A stretch of 64,000 nucleotides of DNA, taken from assembly GCF_001613165.1 (NCBI RefSeq), contig NZ_BDBV01000027.1:62001-126000 (forward strand), given 5' to 3'. Of the stretch, positions 38,826-48,640 are shown piece by piece. The first letter of the stretch is position 1; the number at the start of each line of letters is the position of its first letter. Under the pieces are notes generated by a model. That model saw nothing but the letters and a program-made list of their open reading frames with translations, had not been told where the DNA came from and searched no databases. Position numbers and translations under genes: made by a program. This DNA comes from Nocardia mexicana NBRC 108244 (GTDB lineage Bacteria; Actinomycetota; Actinomycetes; Mycobacteriales; Mycobacteriaceae).

Positions 38826-38864
38826 CCGCGGGGCCGAACACGCTGTGGCGCAGGTGAATCGGAC

Positions 38865-40133
38865 TCAGGTCGCGGCGGCCGCAATCGCGGCGGCGCCGAT
38901 CCGCGCCACATCCTCCTCGCTGCTGATGAACGGCGGCATGGTGTAGACGAGGTTGCGGAACGGTCGTAGCCACACTCCGGCCTCGACGGCGGCATGGGTC
39001 GCCTTGCGCATATCCACCGGGCGCTCGAGCTCGACGACGCCGATGGCCCCCCGCACCCGCACCTCCACCACACCTGGAACCTCGTGCGCGGCAGCCAGTC
39101 CCGCGGTCAGGCCCGCTTCGATCCCGGCCACCTCCGCCGCCCAGTCGCGCGACAGCAGCAGCTCGATCGAGGCGACCGCGACGGCGCAGGCGAGCGGATT
39201 GCCCATGAACGTCGGCCCGTGCATCAGCCCGCCGTGCCCGGCGCTGATGGTTTCGGCGATCGCCGCGGTGCACAGCGTGGCGGCCAGCGTCAGGTACCCG
39301 CCGGTGAGCGCCTTGCCCAGGCACAGCACATCCGGCCGCACGCCGGCCCGATCGGCCGCGAAAAGCGTTCCGGTGCGGCCGAATCCGGTGGCGATCTCGT
39401 CGAAGACCAGCAGCACCCCGTGCTCGTCGCACAGCCGCCGCAGCTCGTTCAGGTAGCGCGGGTGGTGGAATCGCATCCCGCCCGCACCCTGCACGATCGG
39501 CTCCACGATCACCGCCGCCATCTCCTCGGCGTGCGCCTCGAACAGGCGCTCGAGTTCGCGAACATATTCGGGCTCATAGTCTTTCGGCGGCACCGGCGCG
39601 AAGATCTGTTCGGTCAGCACGTCGGTCCACAGCGAGTGCATGCCGCCGTCGGGATCGCAGACGCTCATCGGCGTGAACGTGTCGCCGTGATACCCACCGC
39701 GCCAGGTGAACAGCCGTCGCTTGCCCGGACGGCCCAGCGCCCGCCAGTACTGCAGGCACATCTTCGCGGCGACCTCCACCGACACCGAGCCGGAGTCGCA
39801 CAGGAACACCTTGTCCAAGCCGTCCGGGGTGATCTCGACCAGTAGCTGCGCCAGCCGCGCCGCGGGCTCGTGGGTCAGCCCGCCGAACATGACGTGACTC
39901 ATCCGCCGCGCCTGCGCCGTCAGCGCGGCGTCCAGCACCGGGTGCCGGTAACCGTGCACGGCTGCCCACCACGAACTCATCCCGTCGACCAGTTCCCGGC
40001 CGTCGGCCAGGGTCAGCCGGGTACCGGCCGCCGACGCGACGACGAGCGGCTCGGTGCTGGCGGGAAAGCCCCCGTACGGGTGCCAGACGTGGGCGGCGTC
40101 GAGGGCGGTGATCTCATCGGAGGTGAGGGCCAC
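38865..40133 (-). CDS. bioA: Adenosylmethionine-8-amino-7-oxononanoate aminotransferase
   Basis: A 422-residue class III PLP aminotransferase that converts KAPA to DAPA using SAM. Motifs: [41 protein letters not shown] (PLP Asp) and [11 protein letters not shown] (Schiff-base Lys). The GTG at 40131-40133 has an AAGGA site upstream. The BioQ-type palindrome at 40157 covers its promoter region. Confidence 0.96.
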   Translation of the reverse strand: MALTSDEITALDAAHVWHPYGGFPASTEPLVVASAAGTRLTLADGRELVDGMSSWWAAVHGYRHPVLDAALTAQARRMSHVMFGGLTHEPAARLAQLLVEITPDGLDKVFLCDSGSVSVEVAAKMCLQYWRALGRPGKRRLFTWRGGYHGDTFTPMSVCDPDGGMHSLWTDVLTEQIFAPVPPKDYEPEYVRELERLFEAHAEEMAAVIVEPIVQGAGGMRFHHPRYLNELRRLCDEHGVLLVFDEIATGFGRTGTLFAADRAGVRPDVLCLGKALTGGYLTLAATLCTAAIAETISAGHGGLMHGPTFMGNPLACAVAVASIELLLSRDWAAEVAGIEAGLTAGLAAAHEVPGVVEVRVRGAIGVVELERPVDMRKATHAAVEAGVWLRPFRNLVYTMPPFISSEEDVARIGAAAIAAAAT

Positions 40134-40156
40134 GGGAATCCTTCGCGCAGGCGTCT

Positions 40157-40169
40157 TGAACGCCGTTCA
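40157..40169. promoter_or_regulatory. BioQ-type operator, bioA site
   Basis: TGAACGCCGTTCA lies inside the longer inverted repeat TTGAACG-C-CGTTCAA (40156-40170), 23 bp upstream of bioA. It is the best conserved of the three biotin sites. Confidence 0.9.
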
Positions 40170-40232
40170 AGTTACCACGACGCGGCGCGGCGCCGCGGAA
40201 AACCCGTGCGCAGCGCAGGCCGGTGCACTAAC

Positions 40233-40249
40233 CTTTGACTCAGTCAAAG
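40233..40249. promoter_or_regulatory. MarR-type operator
   Basis: CTTTGACT-C-AGTCAAAG is a perfect 8+8 inverted repeat with one central base. It ends 17 bp before the MarR-GNAT start codon and should be an autoregulatory operator. Confidence 0.82.
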
Positions 40250-40266
40250 ACTGGAGGCACAGGGAC

Positions 40267-41202
40267 ATGAGCACCGCCACTGCCGCGTCCGTCGGCTCCG
40301 ACCACATCGCCGCGGTCCGCGAATTCAACCGCCGCTACACGCGCCTGATCGGGGTGCTGCACGAGCACCTGGTCGACAGCGAATTCTCCCTGACCGAGGC
40401 CCGAATCCTGTTCGAGCTCAACCATTTCGGCCCGGCCGAGGTGGTCGCGCTGCGCCAGGGGCTGGGACTGGACCCCGGCTACCTGAGCCGCATCCTGTCC
40501 CGGTTCGAGGGCGCCGGGCTGGTGCTGCGGCAGCGCTCCGAAACCGACGGGCGCCGCCAGCTGGTCCGGCTCACCGACCGGGGCGCCGCCGCCTTCGCCG
40601 ACCTGAACGAGCGCTCCAGCCACGACGTCGCCACCCTGCTCGAGAGCCATCCCCCCAACGATCGCGACCGCCTCGTCAACGCCATGCGCACCATCGAACA
40701 CATCCTCGACGGCCGCGCCGGCGCGCCGTTCACCATCCGCGACCCCCGCCCGGGCGACTACGGCTGGGTCATCGGCCGCAACGCCGCCCTCTACGCCGCC
40801 GAATACGGCTGGAACGGCGACTACGAAACGCTCGTCGCGCGGATCGTCGCCGACTTCCTGGAATCCCGTGAGCCACAATCGGAACGGGCCTGGATCGCCG
40901 AACAGGACGGCGAGCCGATCGGCTGCGTGTTCTGCGTCCGCGAGGACGACAGCACCGCGCGGCTGCGCCTGCTGCTGGTGGAACCGTCCGCGCGCGGCCT
41001 CGGCGTCGGCAGCGCGCTGGTCCAGGAATGCCTGCGATTCGCCTCCAACGCCGGGTACCGGAGCATGGTGCTGTGGACCAACGACGTGCTCACCTCGGCC
41101 CGGCGGATCTACGAGGGCGCGGGGTTCGAGCTCACCGAATCCGAGACCCACCACAGTTTCGGGAAGGATCTGACAGGGCAAACCTGGCGGCGGCCCCTCT
41201 GA
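40267..41202 (+). CDS. MarR regulator fused to a GNAT acetyltransferase
   Basis: A 311-residue two-domain protein. Residues about 1-150 form a MarR winged helix (LTEARILFELNHFGPAEVVALRQGLGLDPGYLSRIL; RQRSETDGRRQLVRLTDRG). Residues about 155-311 form a GNAT fold with LRLLLVEPSARGLGVGSALVQE, whose RGLGVGSALV is the acetyl-CoA P-loop. This is a known family architecture. The ATG at 40267 has GGAGG nine bases upstream. The acetyl acceptor is unknown. It is divergent from bioA. Confidence 0.93.
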   Translation: MSTATAASVGSDHIAAVREFNRRYTRLIGVLHEHLVDSEFSLTEARILFELNHFGPAEVVALRQGLGLDPGYLSRILSRFEGAGLVLRQRSETDGRRQLVRLTDRGAAAFADLNERSSHDVATLLESHPPNDRDRLVNAMRTIEHILDGRAGAPFTIRDPRPGDYGWVIGRNAALYAAEYGWNGDYETLVARIVADFLESREPQSERAWIAEQDGEPIGCVFCVREDDSTARLRLLLVEPSARGLGVGSALVQECLRFASNAGYRSMVLWTNDVLTSARRIYEGAGFELTESETHHSFGKDLTGQTWRRPL

Positions 41203-41253
41203 CTCCAACGGCCCAACTTCCCACCATTCCCGGCATGCCGACAGCCCGAGTGG

Positions 41254-41694
41254 CTACTCGGGAGCGAATGCCGTACCCGCCCGTGCCAGGAGGCGGCGCA
41301 GATCAGCCAGTCCGCCGGGCCCCAGATGCTCGCTCAACCGGCGTTCGATGTCGGCGATGTGCCCGGCCGCGGTTTTCAGCGCCGCCCGCCCGGAGTCGGT
41401 GACCACCACCAGCCGCGCCCGCCGGTCGGCCGAGTCGACGCGGCGCTCGACGTAGCCGCGGCGCTCCAGGTGGGTGACGAGTTCGCCCATCGACTGCTGG
41501 GTCATGCCCGCGGCGTCGGCGAGGTCGCCGATGCGGGACCCGTCGGGGGCCAGATAGCGGAAGACGGCGTAGTGGGCGGGGCGCAGGCTGTCGTCCAGCG
41601 CGGCGCGCAACTCGCGGTTCAGCTCCTGCTCGACGGCTCGGGCGAGGATCGTGAGCAGCTTCAACAGAGTGGCGTCCGAATCGACCATTGACAT
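41254..41694 (-). CDS. MarR-family transcriptional regulator
   Basis: A 146-residue MarR protein with the winged helix RIGDLADAAGMTQQSMGELVTHLERRGYVERRVDSADRRARLVVVT. It is divergent from the cupin gene with only 29 bp between start codons, and the AAAGGT-T-ACCTTT palindrome lies in that gap. The start may be ATG at 41692-41694 or ATG at 41686-41688; the latter would suit a leaderless mRNA from the -10-like TGTAAT read on this strand. Confidence 0.9.
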   Translation of the reverse strand: MSMVDSDATLLKLLTILARAVEQELNRELRAALDDSLRPAHYAVFRYLAPDGSRIGDLADAAGMTQQSMGELVTHLERRGYVERRVDSADRRARLVVVTDSGRAALKTAAGHIADIERRLSEHLGPGGLADLRRLLARAGTAFAPE

Positions 41695-41699
41695 ATTAC

Positions 41700-41712
41700 A
41701 AAGGTTACCTTT
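41700..41712. promoter_or_regulatory. MarR operator in a minimal divergent promoter
   Basis: AAAGGT-T-ACCTTT is a perfect inverted repeat with flanking ATAT on both sides, in an AT-rich island. It occupies nearly half of the gap between the MarR gene and the cupin gene, overlapping the presumed -10 regions of both (TGTAAT on the minus strand, TATATC on the plus strand). Confidence 0.82.
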
Positions 41713-41723
41713 ATATCTTGAGC

Positions 41724-42251
41724 ATGGGAACCACACTCACCTTCCGCAGCGGCCATCGCGTCACGCTGGTCGAGGAGGGCGCCGACGAGCGCGGCGAATA
41801 CCTGCGCCTGCAGCACCACCTGCCGACGCCGGGGCGGGAGGCCGGGCCGCACTGGCACCCGGTGCTGGCCGAGTCCTGGACGGTGCGCGAGGGGCGCCTC
41901 CGGTTCCGCATCGACGGCACGGAAGTGATTGCCGGTCAAGGAGATTCCGCATCGGCCCCGGCGGGGACGGTGCACGAGTTCTGGACCGAAGCCCCCGGCA
42001 CGGTGATCGATCACGAGATCCGCCCGCCGCTGCGGCACTGGCAGATGTTCCGGCTGTGGCAGGCGCTCGACGCCGCGGGCAAGACCACCCGCGCCGGGTT
42101 GCCGCGCAACCCGCTCGCGCTGGCCCTGCTGTGGGAGTACCAGGACGGCTACATCGCGGGCATCCCGGCCGGGCTGCAGCGAGTCGTCCTCGGCGGCCTC
42201 GCCCGGCTGGCCCGCGGCCTGGGCTGCGAACGGCGCTGGCTGGCGGACTGA
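41724..42251 (+). CDS. Cupin-domain protein
   Basis: A 175-residue protein with a cupin barrel in the first 110 residues. GPHWHPVLAESWTVREGRLRF carries the His-x-His and Glu metal ligands of cupin motif 1; VHEFWTEAP is motif 2. A hydrophobic C-terminal third (LALALLWEYQDGYIAGIPAGL) may be membrane-associated. The activity is unknown. There is no ribosome site; TATATC ends seven bases before the ATG, so the transcript is probably leaderless and controlled by the divergent MarR. Confidence 0.82.
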   Translation: MGTTLTFRSGHRVTLVEEGADERGEYLRLQHHLPTPGREAGPHWHPVLAESWTVREGRLRFRIDGTEVIAGQGDSASAPAGTVHEFWTEAPGTVIDHEIRPPLRHWQMFRLWQALDAAGKTTRAGLPRNPLALALLWEYQDGYIAGIPAGLQRVVLGGLARLARGLGCERRWLAD

Positions 42252-42425
42252 CGCCCGGCCTAACCCGGTTCCCGGAACGTCTCGTCGTCGCGGCACGACT
42301 GTTCTCACGACGCAGCACACCCTGGCCCGCGGAACTACCACCCACCATCTGCACATATACCGCCGCAACCAGCGCTCCAACACCGCACGCACCGCTCGGT
42401 CCGCGCTGCGATTAGTGTCGGTGGC

Positions 42426-44558
42426 ATGGTTTCGCCCAATCCGCTCGGTGACGTGGCACCGCTGGGCGTCTGGCCCGGCACCGCGTACCCGCTGGGCGCC
42501 ACCTACGACGGGGCCGGAACCAACTTCTCGGTGTTCTCCGAGGTCGCCGAGCGGGTCGAGCTGTGCCTGATCGACCGCGCCGGGGCCGAGACCCGCATCC
42601 GGCTCGAGGAGGTCGACGGGTACGTCTGGCATGCCTACGTGCCGACCGTGGCCCCGGGCCGCCGCTACGGATTCCGGGTGCACGGCCCGTACGAACCCGA
42701 ACTCGGACTGCGCTGCGATCCGAGCAAACTGCTGCTCGATCCGTACGGCAAGGCCTTCGCCGGGGAGTTCGGCAACGATCCGTCGCTGCACACCCGCGGC
42801 CGGGATTCGCTGGGGCACACCATGACCGGCGTGGTCATCAACCCGTTCTTCGACTGGGCCGACGACCGGGCGCCGCGGCGGCCCTACCACGAGACCGTCC
42901 TCTACGAGGCGCACGTCAAGGGCATGACGATGACCCACCCCCAGGTGCCGCCGGAACTGCGCGGCACCTACGCGGGCCTGGCGCACCCGGCGATCATCGA
43001 GCACCTGAAAGCGCTGGGCGTCACCGCGATCGAGCTGATGCCGGTGCACCAGTTCCTGCACGACCGCCCGCTGCTGGACCGGGGCCTGCGAAACTACTGG
43101 GGCTACAACAGCTTCGGCTACCTCGCCCCGCATCACGAGTACGCGGCCGACCCGCGCGCCGGAGCCGCGGTCACCGAGTTCAAGGCGATGGTGCGGGCCC
43201 TGCACGCGGAGGGCATCGAGGTGATCCTCGACGTGGTCTACAACCACACCGGGGAAGGCAACCACCTGGGGCCTACGATCTCGCTGCGCGGCATCGACAA
43301 TGCGGCGTACTACCGCCTGCTAGAGGACGACCCCGCGCATTACATGGACTACACCGGCACCGGCAACAGCCTCAATGTGCGGCATCCGCATACGCTGCAG
43401 CTGATCATGGATTCGCTGCGCTACTGGATTCTCGAGATGCACGTCGACGGCTTCCGCTTCGACCTGGCCGCCACCCTGGCCCGGGAGTTGCACGATGTGG
43501 ACCGGCTGTCCACCTTCTTCGATCTGGTGCAGCAGGATCCGGTGGTGAGCCAGGTGAAGCTGATCGCCGAACCGTGGGACGTCGGCGAGGGCGGCTACCA
43601 GGTCGGCAACTTCCCGAGCCTGTGGACGGAGTGGAACGGCAAATACCGCGACACGGTCCGCGACTACTGGCGCGGCGAACCGGCGACGCTGGGCGAGTTC
43701 GCCTCCCGCCTCACCGGCTCCTCGGACCTGTACGAGGCCACGGGCCGCCGCCCCGGCGCCAGCATCAACTTCGTCACCGCGCACGACGGATTCACGCTGC
43801 GAGACCTGGTGTCCTACAACGACAAACACAACGAGGACAACGGCGAGGACAATCGCGACGGCGAAAGCTACAACCGCTCCTGGAACTGCGGCGTGGAGGG
43901 CCCCACCGACGATCCGGAGGTCCTCGAGCTGCGAGAACGCCAGAGCCGCAACATGATCGCCACGCTGGCCCTGTCGCAGGGTACGCCGATGCTGCTGCAC
44001 GGCGACGAATTCGGCCGCACCCAGCACGGCAACAACAACGCCTACTGCCAGGACTCCGAGCTGTCGTGGATGGATTGGTCACTGGCGCACAAGAATTCGG
44101 AGCTGTTGGAGTTCACACGCAACGCCGTCGGGTTGCGCGCGAGGCACCCGGTGTTCCGGCGGCGCCGCTTCCTCGACGGGCGCCCGGCCCCCGACCACGA
44201 CCGGCCCGGCGATATCGCCTGGCTCACCCCGGCCGGTGTCGAGATGACCGCCGCCGACTGGGAGACCGGCTTCGCCCGCTCGCTCGCGGTGTTCCTCGAC
44301 GGCGAGGGCATCGCCGAACCCGGCCCGCGCGGCGAACGCATCCGCGACGACTCGTTCCTGCTGTGTTTCAATGCCCACGACGCCCCCATCGACTTCACCG
44401 TTCCCGGCCCGGACCACGGCACCGAATGGTCGATCGCACTCGACTGTTCGGCGCCCACCGGGCTGACCAGAGCCGAATACCCCGCCGCCGGCACGGTCGG
44501 GGTTCCGACCCGCTGCCTGCTCGTGCTCCGCCGTCCCGCAAGATCGACATGGAAATGA
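42426..44558 (+). CDS. glgX: Glycogen debranching enzyme (isoamylase type)
   Basis: A 710-residue GH13 enzyme (GlgX/TreX). An N-terminal CBM48-like domain (about 15-110) precedes the TIM barrel with DVVYNHTGEGN, HVDGFRFDLA (nucleophile Asp), LIAEPWDVG (acid Glu) and VTAHDGFTL (third Asp). It removes alpha-1,6 branches from glycogen and provides linear chains for TreY. Its stop overlaps the treY start region. This is the M. tuberculosis treX position. Confidence 0.96.
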   Translation: MVSPNPLGDVAPLGVWPGTAYPLGATYDGAGTNFSVFSEVAERVELCLIDRAGAETRIRLEEVDGYVWHAYVPTVAPGRRYGFRVHGPYEPELGLRCDPSKLLLDPYGKAFAGEFGNDPSLHTRGRDSLGHTMTGVVINPFFDWADDRAPRRPYHETVLYEAHVKGMTMTHPQVPPELRGTYAGLAHPAIIEHLKALGVTAIELMPVHQFLHDRPLLDRGLRNYWGYNSFGYLAPHHEYAADPRAGAAVTEFKAMVRALHAEGIEVILDVVYNHTGEGNHLGPTISLRGIDNAAYYRLLEDDPAHYMDYTGTGNSLNVRHPHTLQLIMDSLRYWILEMHVDGFRFDLAATLARELHDVDRLSTFFDLVQQDPVVSQVKLIAEPWDVGEGGYQVGNFPSLWTEWNGKYRDTVRDYWRGEPATLGEFASRLTGSSDLYEATGRRPGASINFVTAHDGFTLRDLVSYNDKHNEDNGEDNRDGESYNRSWNCGVEGPTDDPEVLELRERQSRNMIATLALSQGTPMLLHGDEFGRTQHGNNNAYCQDSELSWMDWSLAHKNSELLEFTRNAVGLRARHPVFRRRRFLDGRPAPDHDRPGDIAWLTPAGVEMTAADWETGFARSLAVFLDGEGIAEPGPRGERIRDDSFLLCFNAHDAPIDFTVPGPDHGTEWSIALDCSAPTGLTRAEYPAAGTVGVPTRCLLVLRRPARSTWK

Positions 44559-46975
44559 ACGACACCACCCCTGAACACCGCACCGGCCCGATCACCCGTA
44601 AAACCTCCGTGCGCAGCACCTACCGGCTGCAACTGCGCCCGGACACCCTGACCTTCGCCGACGCCCGCACCATCGCCGAATACCTGCAGCAGCTGGGTGT
44701 CTCACACCTGTACCTGTCGCCGATCATGACCGCGATGCCCGGTTCCATGCACGGCTACGACGTCACCGACCCGACCACGGTGTCCGCCGCGCTGGGCGGC
44801 CCGGGCGGGCTGAAGGCGCTGTCGGACGAGGTGCGCAGCCGCGGCATGGGCCTGATCGTCGACCTGGTGCCCAACCACGTGGGCGTGGGCGACGCGCAGC
44901 ACAACGCGTGGTGGTGGGATGTGCTGCGGCACGGTAAGAAATCGCAGTTCGCGCACTGCTTCGACATCGACTGGAGCCCGGGTAACGGCGCCGGTGGCCG
45001 GTTGGCGCTGCCGGTGCTGCAGAGCGAGAACGACCCGGCCGCGCTGACCGTCGACCGCAGCGGCTCCGAACCCATGCTGTCGCTGCACGACCTGCGCTTC
45101 CCGATCGCCCCGGGCACCGACGGCGAGAACGCGCTGCGCATCCACGACAAGCAGCACTACCGCCTGGTCAGCTGGAAGGCCGGGATCTGCACGTACCGCC
45201 GGTTCTTCGCGGTGTCGAGCCTGGCGGCGCTGCGGCAGGAGGACCCGGTGGTGTTCGAGCTCACCCACCGGGAGCTGACGGCCTGGTGCGAGCACGACCT
45301 CATCGATGGCGTGCGGGTCGACCATCCGGACGGATTGGCCCAGCCCACAGCGTATCTGGCGAAGGTGCGCCGGATCATCGGGCCGAACCGGCTGCTGCTG
45401 GTGGAGAAGGTGCTCTCCAGCCGGGAACCGCTGGACGCCACGCTGCCCATCGACGGCACCACCGGGTACGACGCGCTCGCCGAGCTGACCGGGGTGCTGG
45501 TCGACCCGTCGGGCGAATCGACGCTGACCGGCCTGTCGCGGGAGTTCTGCGGGCACGGCAGCAACGCCGCCTGGATCGGCAACAACGAGCACCGCATCAA
45601 ACGCGCAGTGGCGGAACGGCTTCTGGTGCCGGAGGTGCGGCGGCTGGTCGCCGCGATCAAGCGCGACGCCGTGATCGGCGGATTCGACGCCGCCGCCATC
45701 AGCGATGTGGCCCTGACCAATGCCACCGTCGAGGTGCTGGCGTTCATGCCGGTGTATCGCACCGACTACGCGCCGCTGGCCGGGATGATGGGCAACGTCG
45801 TGGCCAAGGTGGGCAAGCGCCACCGCGAACTCACCGTGCCGCTGTCGGTGCTGGTGACGGCGCTGTCGGCGGGCGGCGAGGCGGCGGTGCGGTTCCACCA
45901 GGTCTGCGGCGCGGTGACCGCGAAGGCCGTCGAGGACACCATGTTCTATCAGGCGGCCCGGCTGGTGTCGCTGCAGGAGGTGGGCAGCAATCCGGCCCGG
46001 TTCGGCCATTCGCTGCTGGAGTTCCATCTCGCCAATACCGAGCGCGCCACCCGCTGGCCCGCGACGATGACCACGCTGTCCACCCACGACACCAAGCGCG
46101 GCGAGGACGTGCGCGCCCGCATCGGCGTGCTGTCGCAGGCCCCCGAGGCCTGGTCCAAGACGGTCAAGGCCGCGCACGAGATCACTCCCCCGCCCGACGG
46201 CGCGACGGCACTGTTCCTGCTGCAGAACATGTTCGGGGTGTGGCCGGTCGACGGCCGCGCCGCCGCGGTGCCCGGCCTACGCGAGCGGCTACATCTGTTC
46301 GCGGAGAAGGCGGTTCGCGAGGCCGGTACCAAATCCTCCTGGGAGGAACCGGATCTGGAGTTCGAAACCGAACTGCACCGGTGGCTGGACGCGGTGATCG
46401 ACGGGCCGGTCGGCGCGGAGCTGACCGAACTGGCGACCCGGCTGGCACCGCATGCCTGGTCCGATGCGCTGGCGCAGAAGGTGCTGCAGCTGTGCGGTCC
46501 CGGCATCCCGGACCTCTACCAGGGCAGCGAGCTGTGGGAGGACTCGCTGGTCGATCCGGACAACCGCCGCCCGGTCGACTTCGGCCACCGGCTGGCGATG
46601 CTGCAATCGCTCACCGGCACACCGGAACTGGACTCCACCGGCGCGGCGAAGATGTGGGTGGTCGCCTATGCGCTGTGGCTGCGCCGGGAACGCCCCGACT
46701 GCTTCGTCGGCGGCACCTACACCCCGCTGTTCGCCACCGGCGAGCGCGCCGACCACCTGATCTCCTACGCCCGCGGCCGCTCCGGCGACACCCCGCAGGT
46801 GCTGGTGGCCGCCACCCGGCACAGCGCCACCCTGTCCGAAACCGGTTGGGGCGATACCACTTTGGACCTACCCGAGGGCTCCTGGACCGACCGCCTGACC
46901 GGCAACACCTTCTCCGGGCGAGCCCGGCTGGAAAAAGTGTTCACCCGCCTGCCGGTCGCCCTGCTGGTGCGCTGA
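44549..46975 (+). CDS. treY: Maltooligosyltrehalose synthase
   Basis: An 808-residue GH13 intramolecular transglycosidase. It turns the terminal maltose unit of a glucan into trehalose. Motifs: STYRLQL at the start of the barrel, LVPNHVG, DGVRVDHPDGL (nucleophile Asp), LLVEKVL (acid Glu), TLSTHDTKRGEDVRAR and GPGIPDLYQGSE. Two starts are possible, ATG 44549 and ATG 44555; the second gives a classic ATGA overlap with glgX. treZ, which normally follows, is absent here. Confidence 0.95.
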   Translation: MEMNDTTPEHRTGPITRKTSVRSTYRLQLRPDTLTFADARTIAEYLQQLGVSHLYLSPIMTAMPGSMHGYDVTDPTTVSAALGGPGGLKALSDEVRSRGMGLIVDLVPNHVGVGDAQHNAWWWDVLRHGKKSQFAHCFDIDWSPGNGAGGRLALPVLQSENDPAALTVDRSGSEPMLSLHDLRFPIAPGTDGENALRIHDKQHYRLVSWKAGICTYRRFFAVSSLAALRQEDPVVFELTHRELTAWCEHDLIDGVRVDHPDGLAQPTAYLAKVRRIIGPNRLLLVEKVLSSREPLDATLPIDGTTGYDALAELTGVLVDPSGESTLTGLSREFCGHGSNAAWIGNNEHRIKRAVAERLLVPEVRRLVAAIKRDAVIGGFDAAAISDVALTNATVEVLAFMPVYRTDYAPLAGMMGNVVAKVGKRHRELTVPLSVLVTALSAGGEAAVRFHQVCGAVTAKAVEDTMFYQAARLVSLQEVGSNPARFGHSLLEFHLANTERATRWPATMTTLSTHDTKRGEDVRARIGVLSQAPEAWSKTVKAAHEITPPPDGATALFLLQNMFGVWPVDGRAAAVPGLRERLHLFAEKAVREAGTKSSWEEPDLEFETELHRWLDAVIDGPVGAELTELATRLAPHAWSDALAQKVLQLCGPGIPDLYQGSELWEDSLVDPDNRRPVDFGHRLAMLQSLTGTPELDSTGAAKMWVVAYALWLRRERPDCFVGGTYTPLFATGERADHLISYARGRSGDTPQVLVAATRHSATLSETGWGDTTLDLPEGSWTDRLTGNTFSGRARLEKVFTRLPVALLVR

Positions 46976-47197
46976 GCCTTCCATCGGACATCAGCCGCCG
47001 ACCGGCGCGGGCGCGAGACCTCTTCGGCGGTCGAGCAGGGCACGGTCAGGTCTCCTCACGACACACCGCCCGGGCTGGGCCGGGATCACCGCCCAGCACC
47101 CTAGAGTGCAACACGTCACAAACCAGTCGGTCTCGTCAGCGTGGGGTCACGTACCGATGCCGAGGTGCGGTCACCACTCGACTTCTGAGGTGGGCGC

Positions 47198-48640
47198 ATG
47201 CGTGCAGGCACGGCGGTTCGGGGAGCGATCGGTTGCTGCGTAACGCTGGCGGCCCTGGCGCTGTCTCCGGCGACGAGTACCGCGGAACCGTCCGCCGTCG
47301 GCGCCGAACTGCCCGCGGATCTGGTCGTGGCGATCGAGCGGGATCTGCAGCTGACCCCGCAGCAATACCTGAATCGCGCCGCACAGTCCCAGCGCCTGGC
47401 CGATTTCGCCGTCTTCGCGCGGATCGCCTACCCGAGCGCGTTCGCCGGCGTGCACATGGACGGCGATCGCGCCGTCGTCTCGCTCGCCGACGGGGCGAGC
47501 ACCGCCGATGCCCGGCAGGTCGCGAAGCAGGCCGGATTCGACGTCGCCATGGTCGCCGACAGCGAGGCGGCGCTGCGCGACCGGCGGACCGCCTTCGAGC
47601 AGTGGCTGGCCGCCCAGCCCGACGCCGTCGCCGACAACATCCGCAGCTACGGCATCGATGTCGCGCACAATGCCCTCGCCGTGCACCAGGTGAAGGACAC
47701 GCGGTTCCCCCGGGAGCTCGGGACGATCCGGTCGGTCGCGGCATCGGGACCGAAGACCGGTCCCGATACGACGCCGCCGGGTCCCGGGGTGCTCGCCACG
47801 ACACCCGAGTCGCCGTACATCGGCGGGACACCGTACGGGGTCGCCCACGGGGACAACACGCCGCGATGCACGCTGGGATTCAACGGCACCGACAGCGCGG
47901 GCAATACCGTGAACATCACTGCGGGGCACTGCAATCCCGGCAACTGGTTCGATCCGGCCGCGCGGGTCCAGGGGACGCACCGGATCTACGACATGCAGGG
48001 CGGGCAGCGCGGCGAGGCCATCGGGGAGTTCGACGTCTCGGAACTCGGCCCGCACGATTACGCGGTCGTCCGCATCCTCGACGAGTACGCGCCGCGCTTC
48101 CGGAACAATCTCGTGTCGGTGCAGGAGATCGACGCCCCGCAGCCGTCGATTCCCAGCGGCTCCGGGGGCAGCGCCGGGCTGCCGCCCGCGGGCAGCAGCG
48201 GGGTGCAGTCCGGGAGCAGCGCACCGGCCGGGCTGGTCCCCGTGGCCATGACCGACGACAAGACGCTCCACATCGAGGGAACCGCCGAGGCGGTGGACGG
48301 AGCCGATGTCTGCAAGATGGGCATCATCACCGGATTCGCCTGCGGCAAGGTCACCGGCGTCGGCCAGAAACTGATCACCAAGGGCGTGCCGGGCGACGAG
48401 AACCGAGGCGTCGCGATAGAGGACATGTTCACCACGAACCTCTGCACGCACCGCGGCGACAGCGGCGGGCCGGTCTTCACCCTCACCGAGCAGGGCGCCC
48501 AGGCCATGGGCATGACCAGCTCCGGCAGCCCCGACACCGATCAGCCCGCCCCGGTCTGCGGTCCCAACCCGCTGCACGTCGCGCAGCCGATCAACACTGT
48601 GCTGCAACAGCACGAGGGGTTGTCCGTCCGCACCAAGTGA
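47198..48640 (+). CDS. Secreted trypsin-like serine protease (streptogrisin/S1 type)
   Basis: A 480-residue protein with a signal peptide (RGAIGCCVTLAALALSPATSTA), a pro-region of about 170 residues and a chymotrypsin-fold domain. The catalytic residues are visible: His in ITAGHC, Asp in GPHDYAVV and Ser in HRGDSGGPVF. Between Asp and Ser lies a Gly/Ser/Pro-rich insertion around residues 310-350. It resembles nocardial and streptomycete alpha-lytic/streptogrisin proteases. It occupies the place where treZ would be expected. Confidence 0.88.
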   Translation: MRAGTAVRGAIGCCVTLAALALSPATSTAEPSAVGAELPADLVVAIERDLQLTPQQYLNRAAQSQRLADFAVFARIAYPSAFAGVHMDGDRAVVSLADGASTADARQVAKQAGFDVAMVADSEAALRDRRTAFEQWLAAQPDAVADNIRSYGIDVAHNALAVHQVKDTRFPRELGTIRSVAASGPKTGPDTTPPGPGVLATTPESPYIGGTPYGVAHGDNTPRCTLGFNGTDSAGNTVNITAGHCNPGNWFDPAARVQGTHRIYDMQGGQRGEAIGEFDVSELGPHDYAVVRILDEYAPRFRNNLVSVQEIDAPQPSIPSGSGGSAGLPPAGSSGVQSGSSAPAGLVPVAMTDDKTLHIEGTAEAVDGADVCKMGIITGFACGKVTGVGQKLITKGVPGDENRGVAIEDMFTTNLCTHRGDSGGPVFTLTEQGAQAMGMTSSGSPDTDQPAPVCGPNPLHVAQPINTVLQQHEGLSVRTK

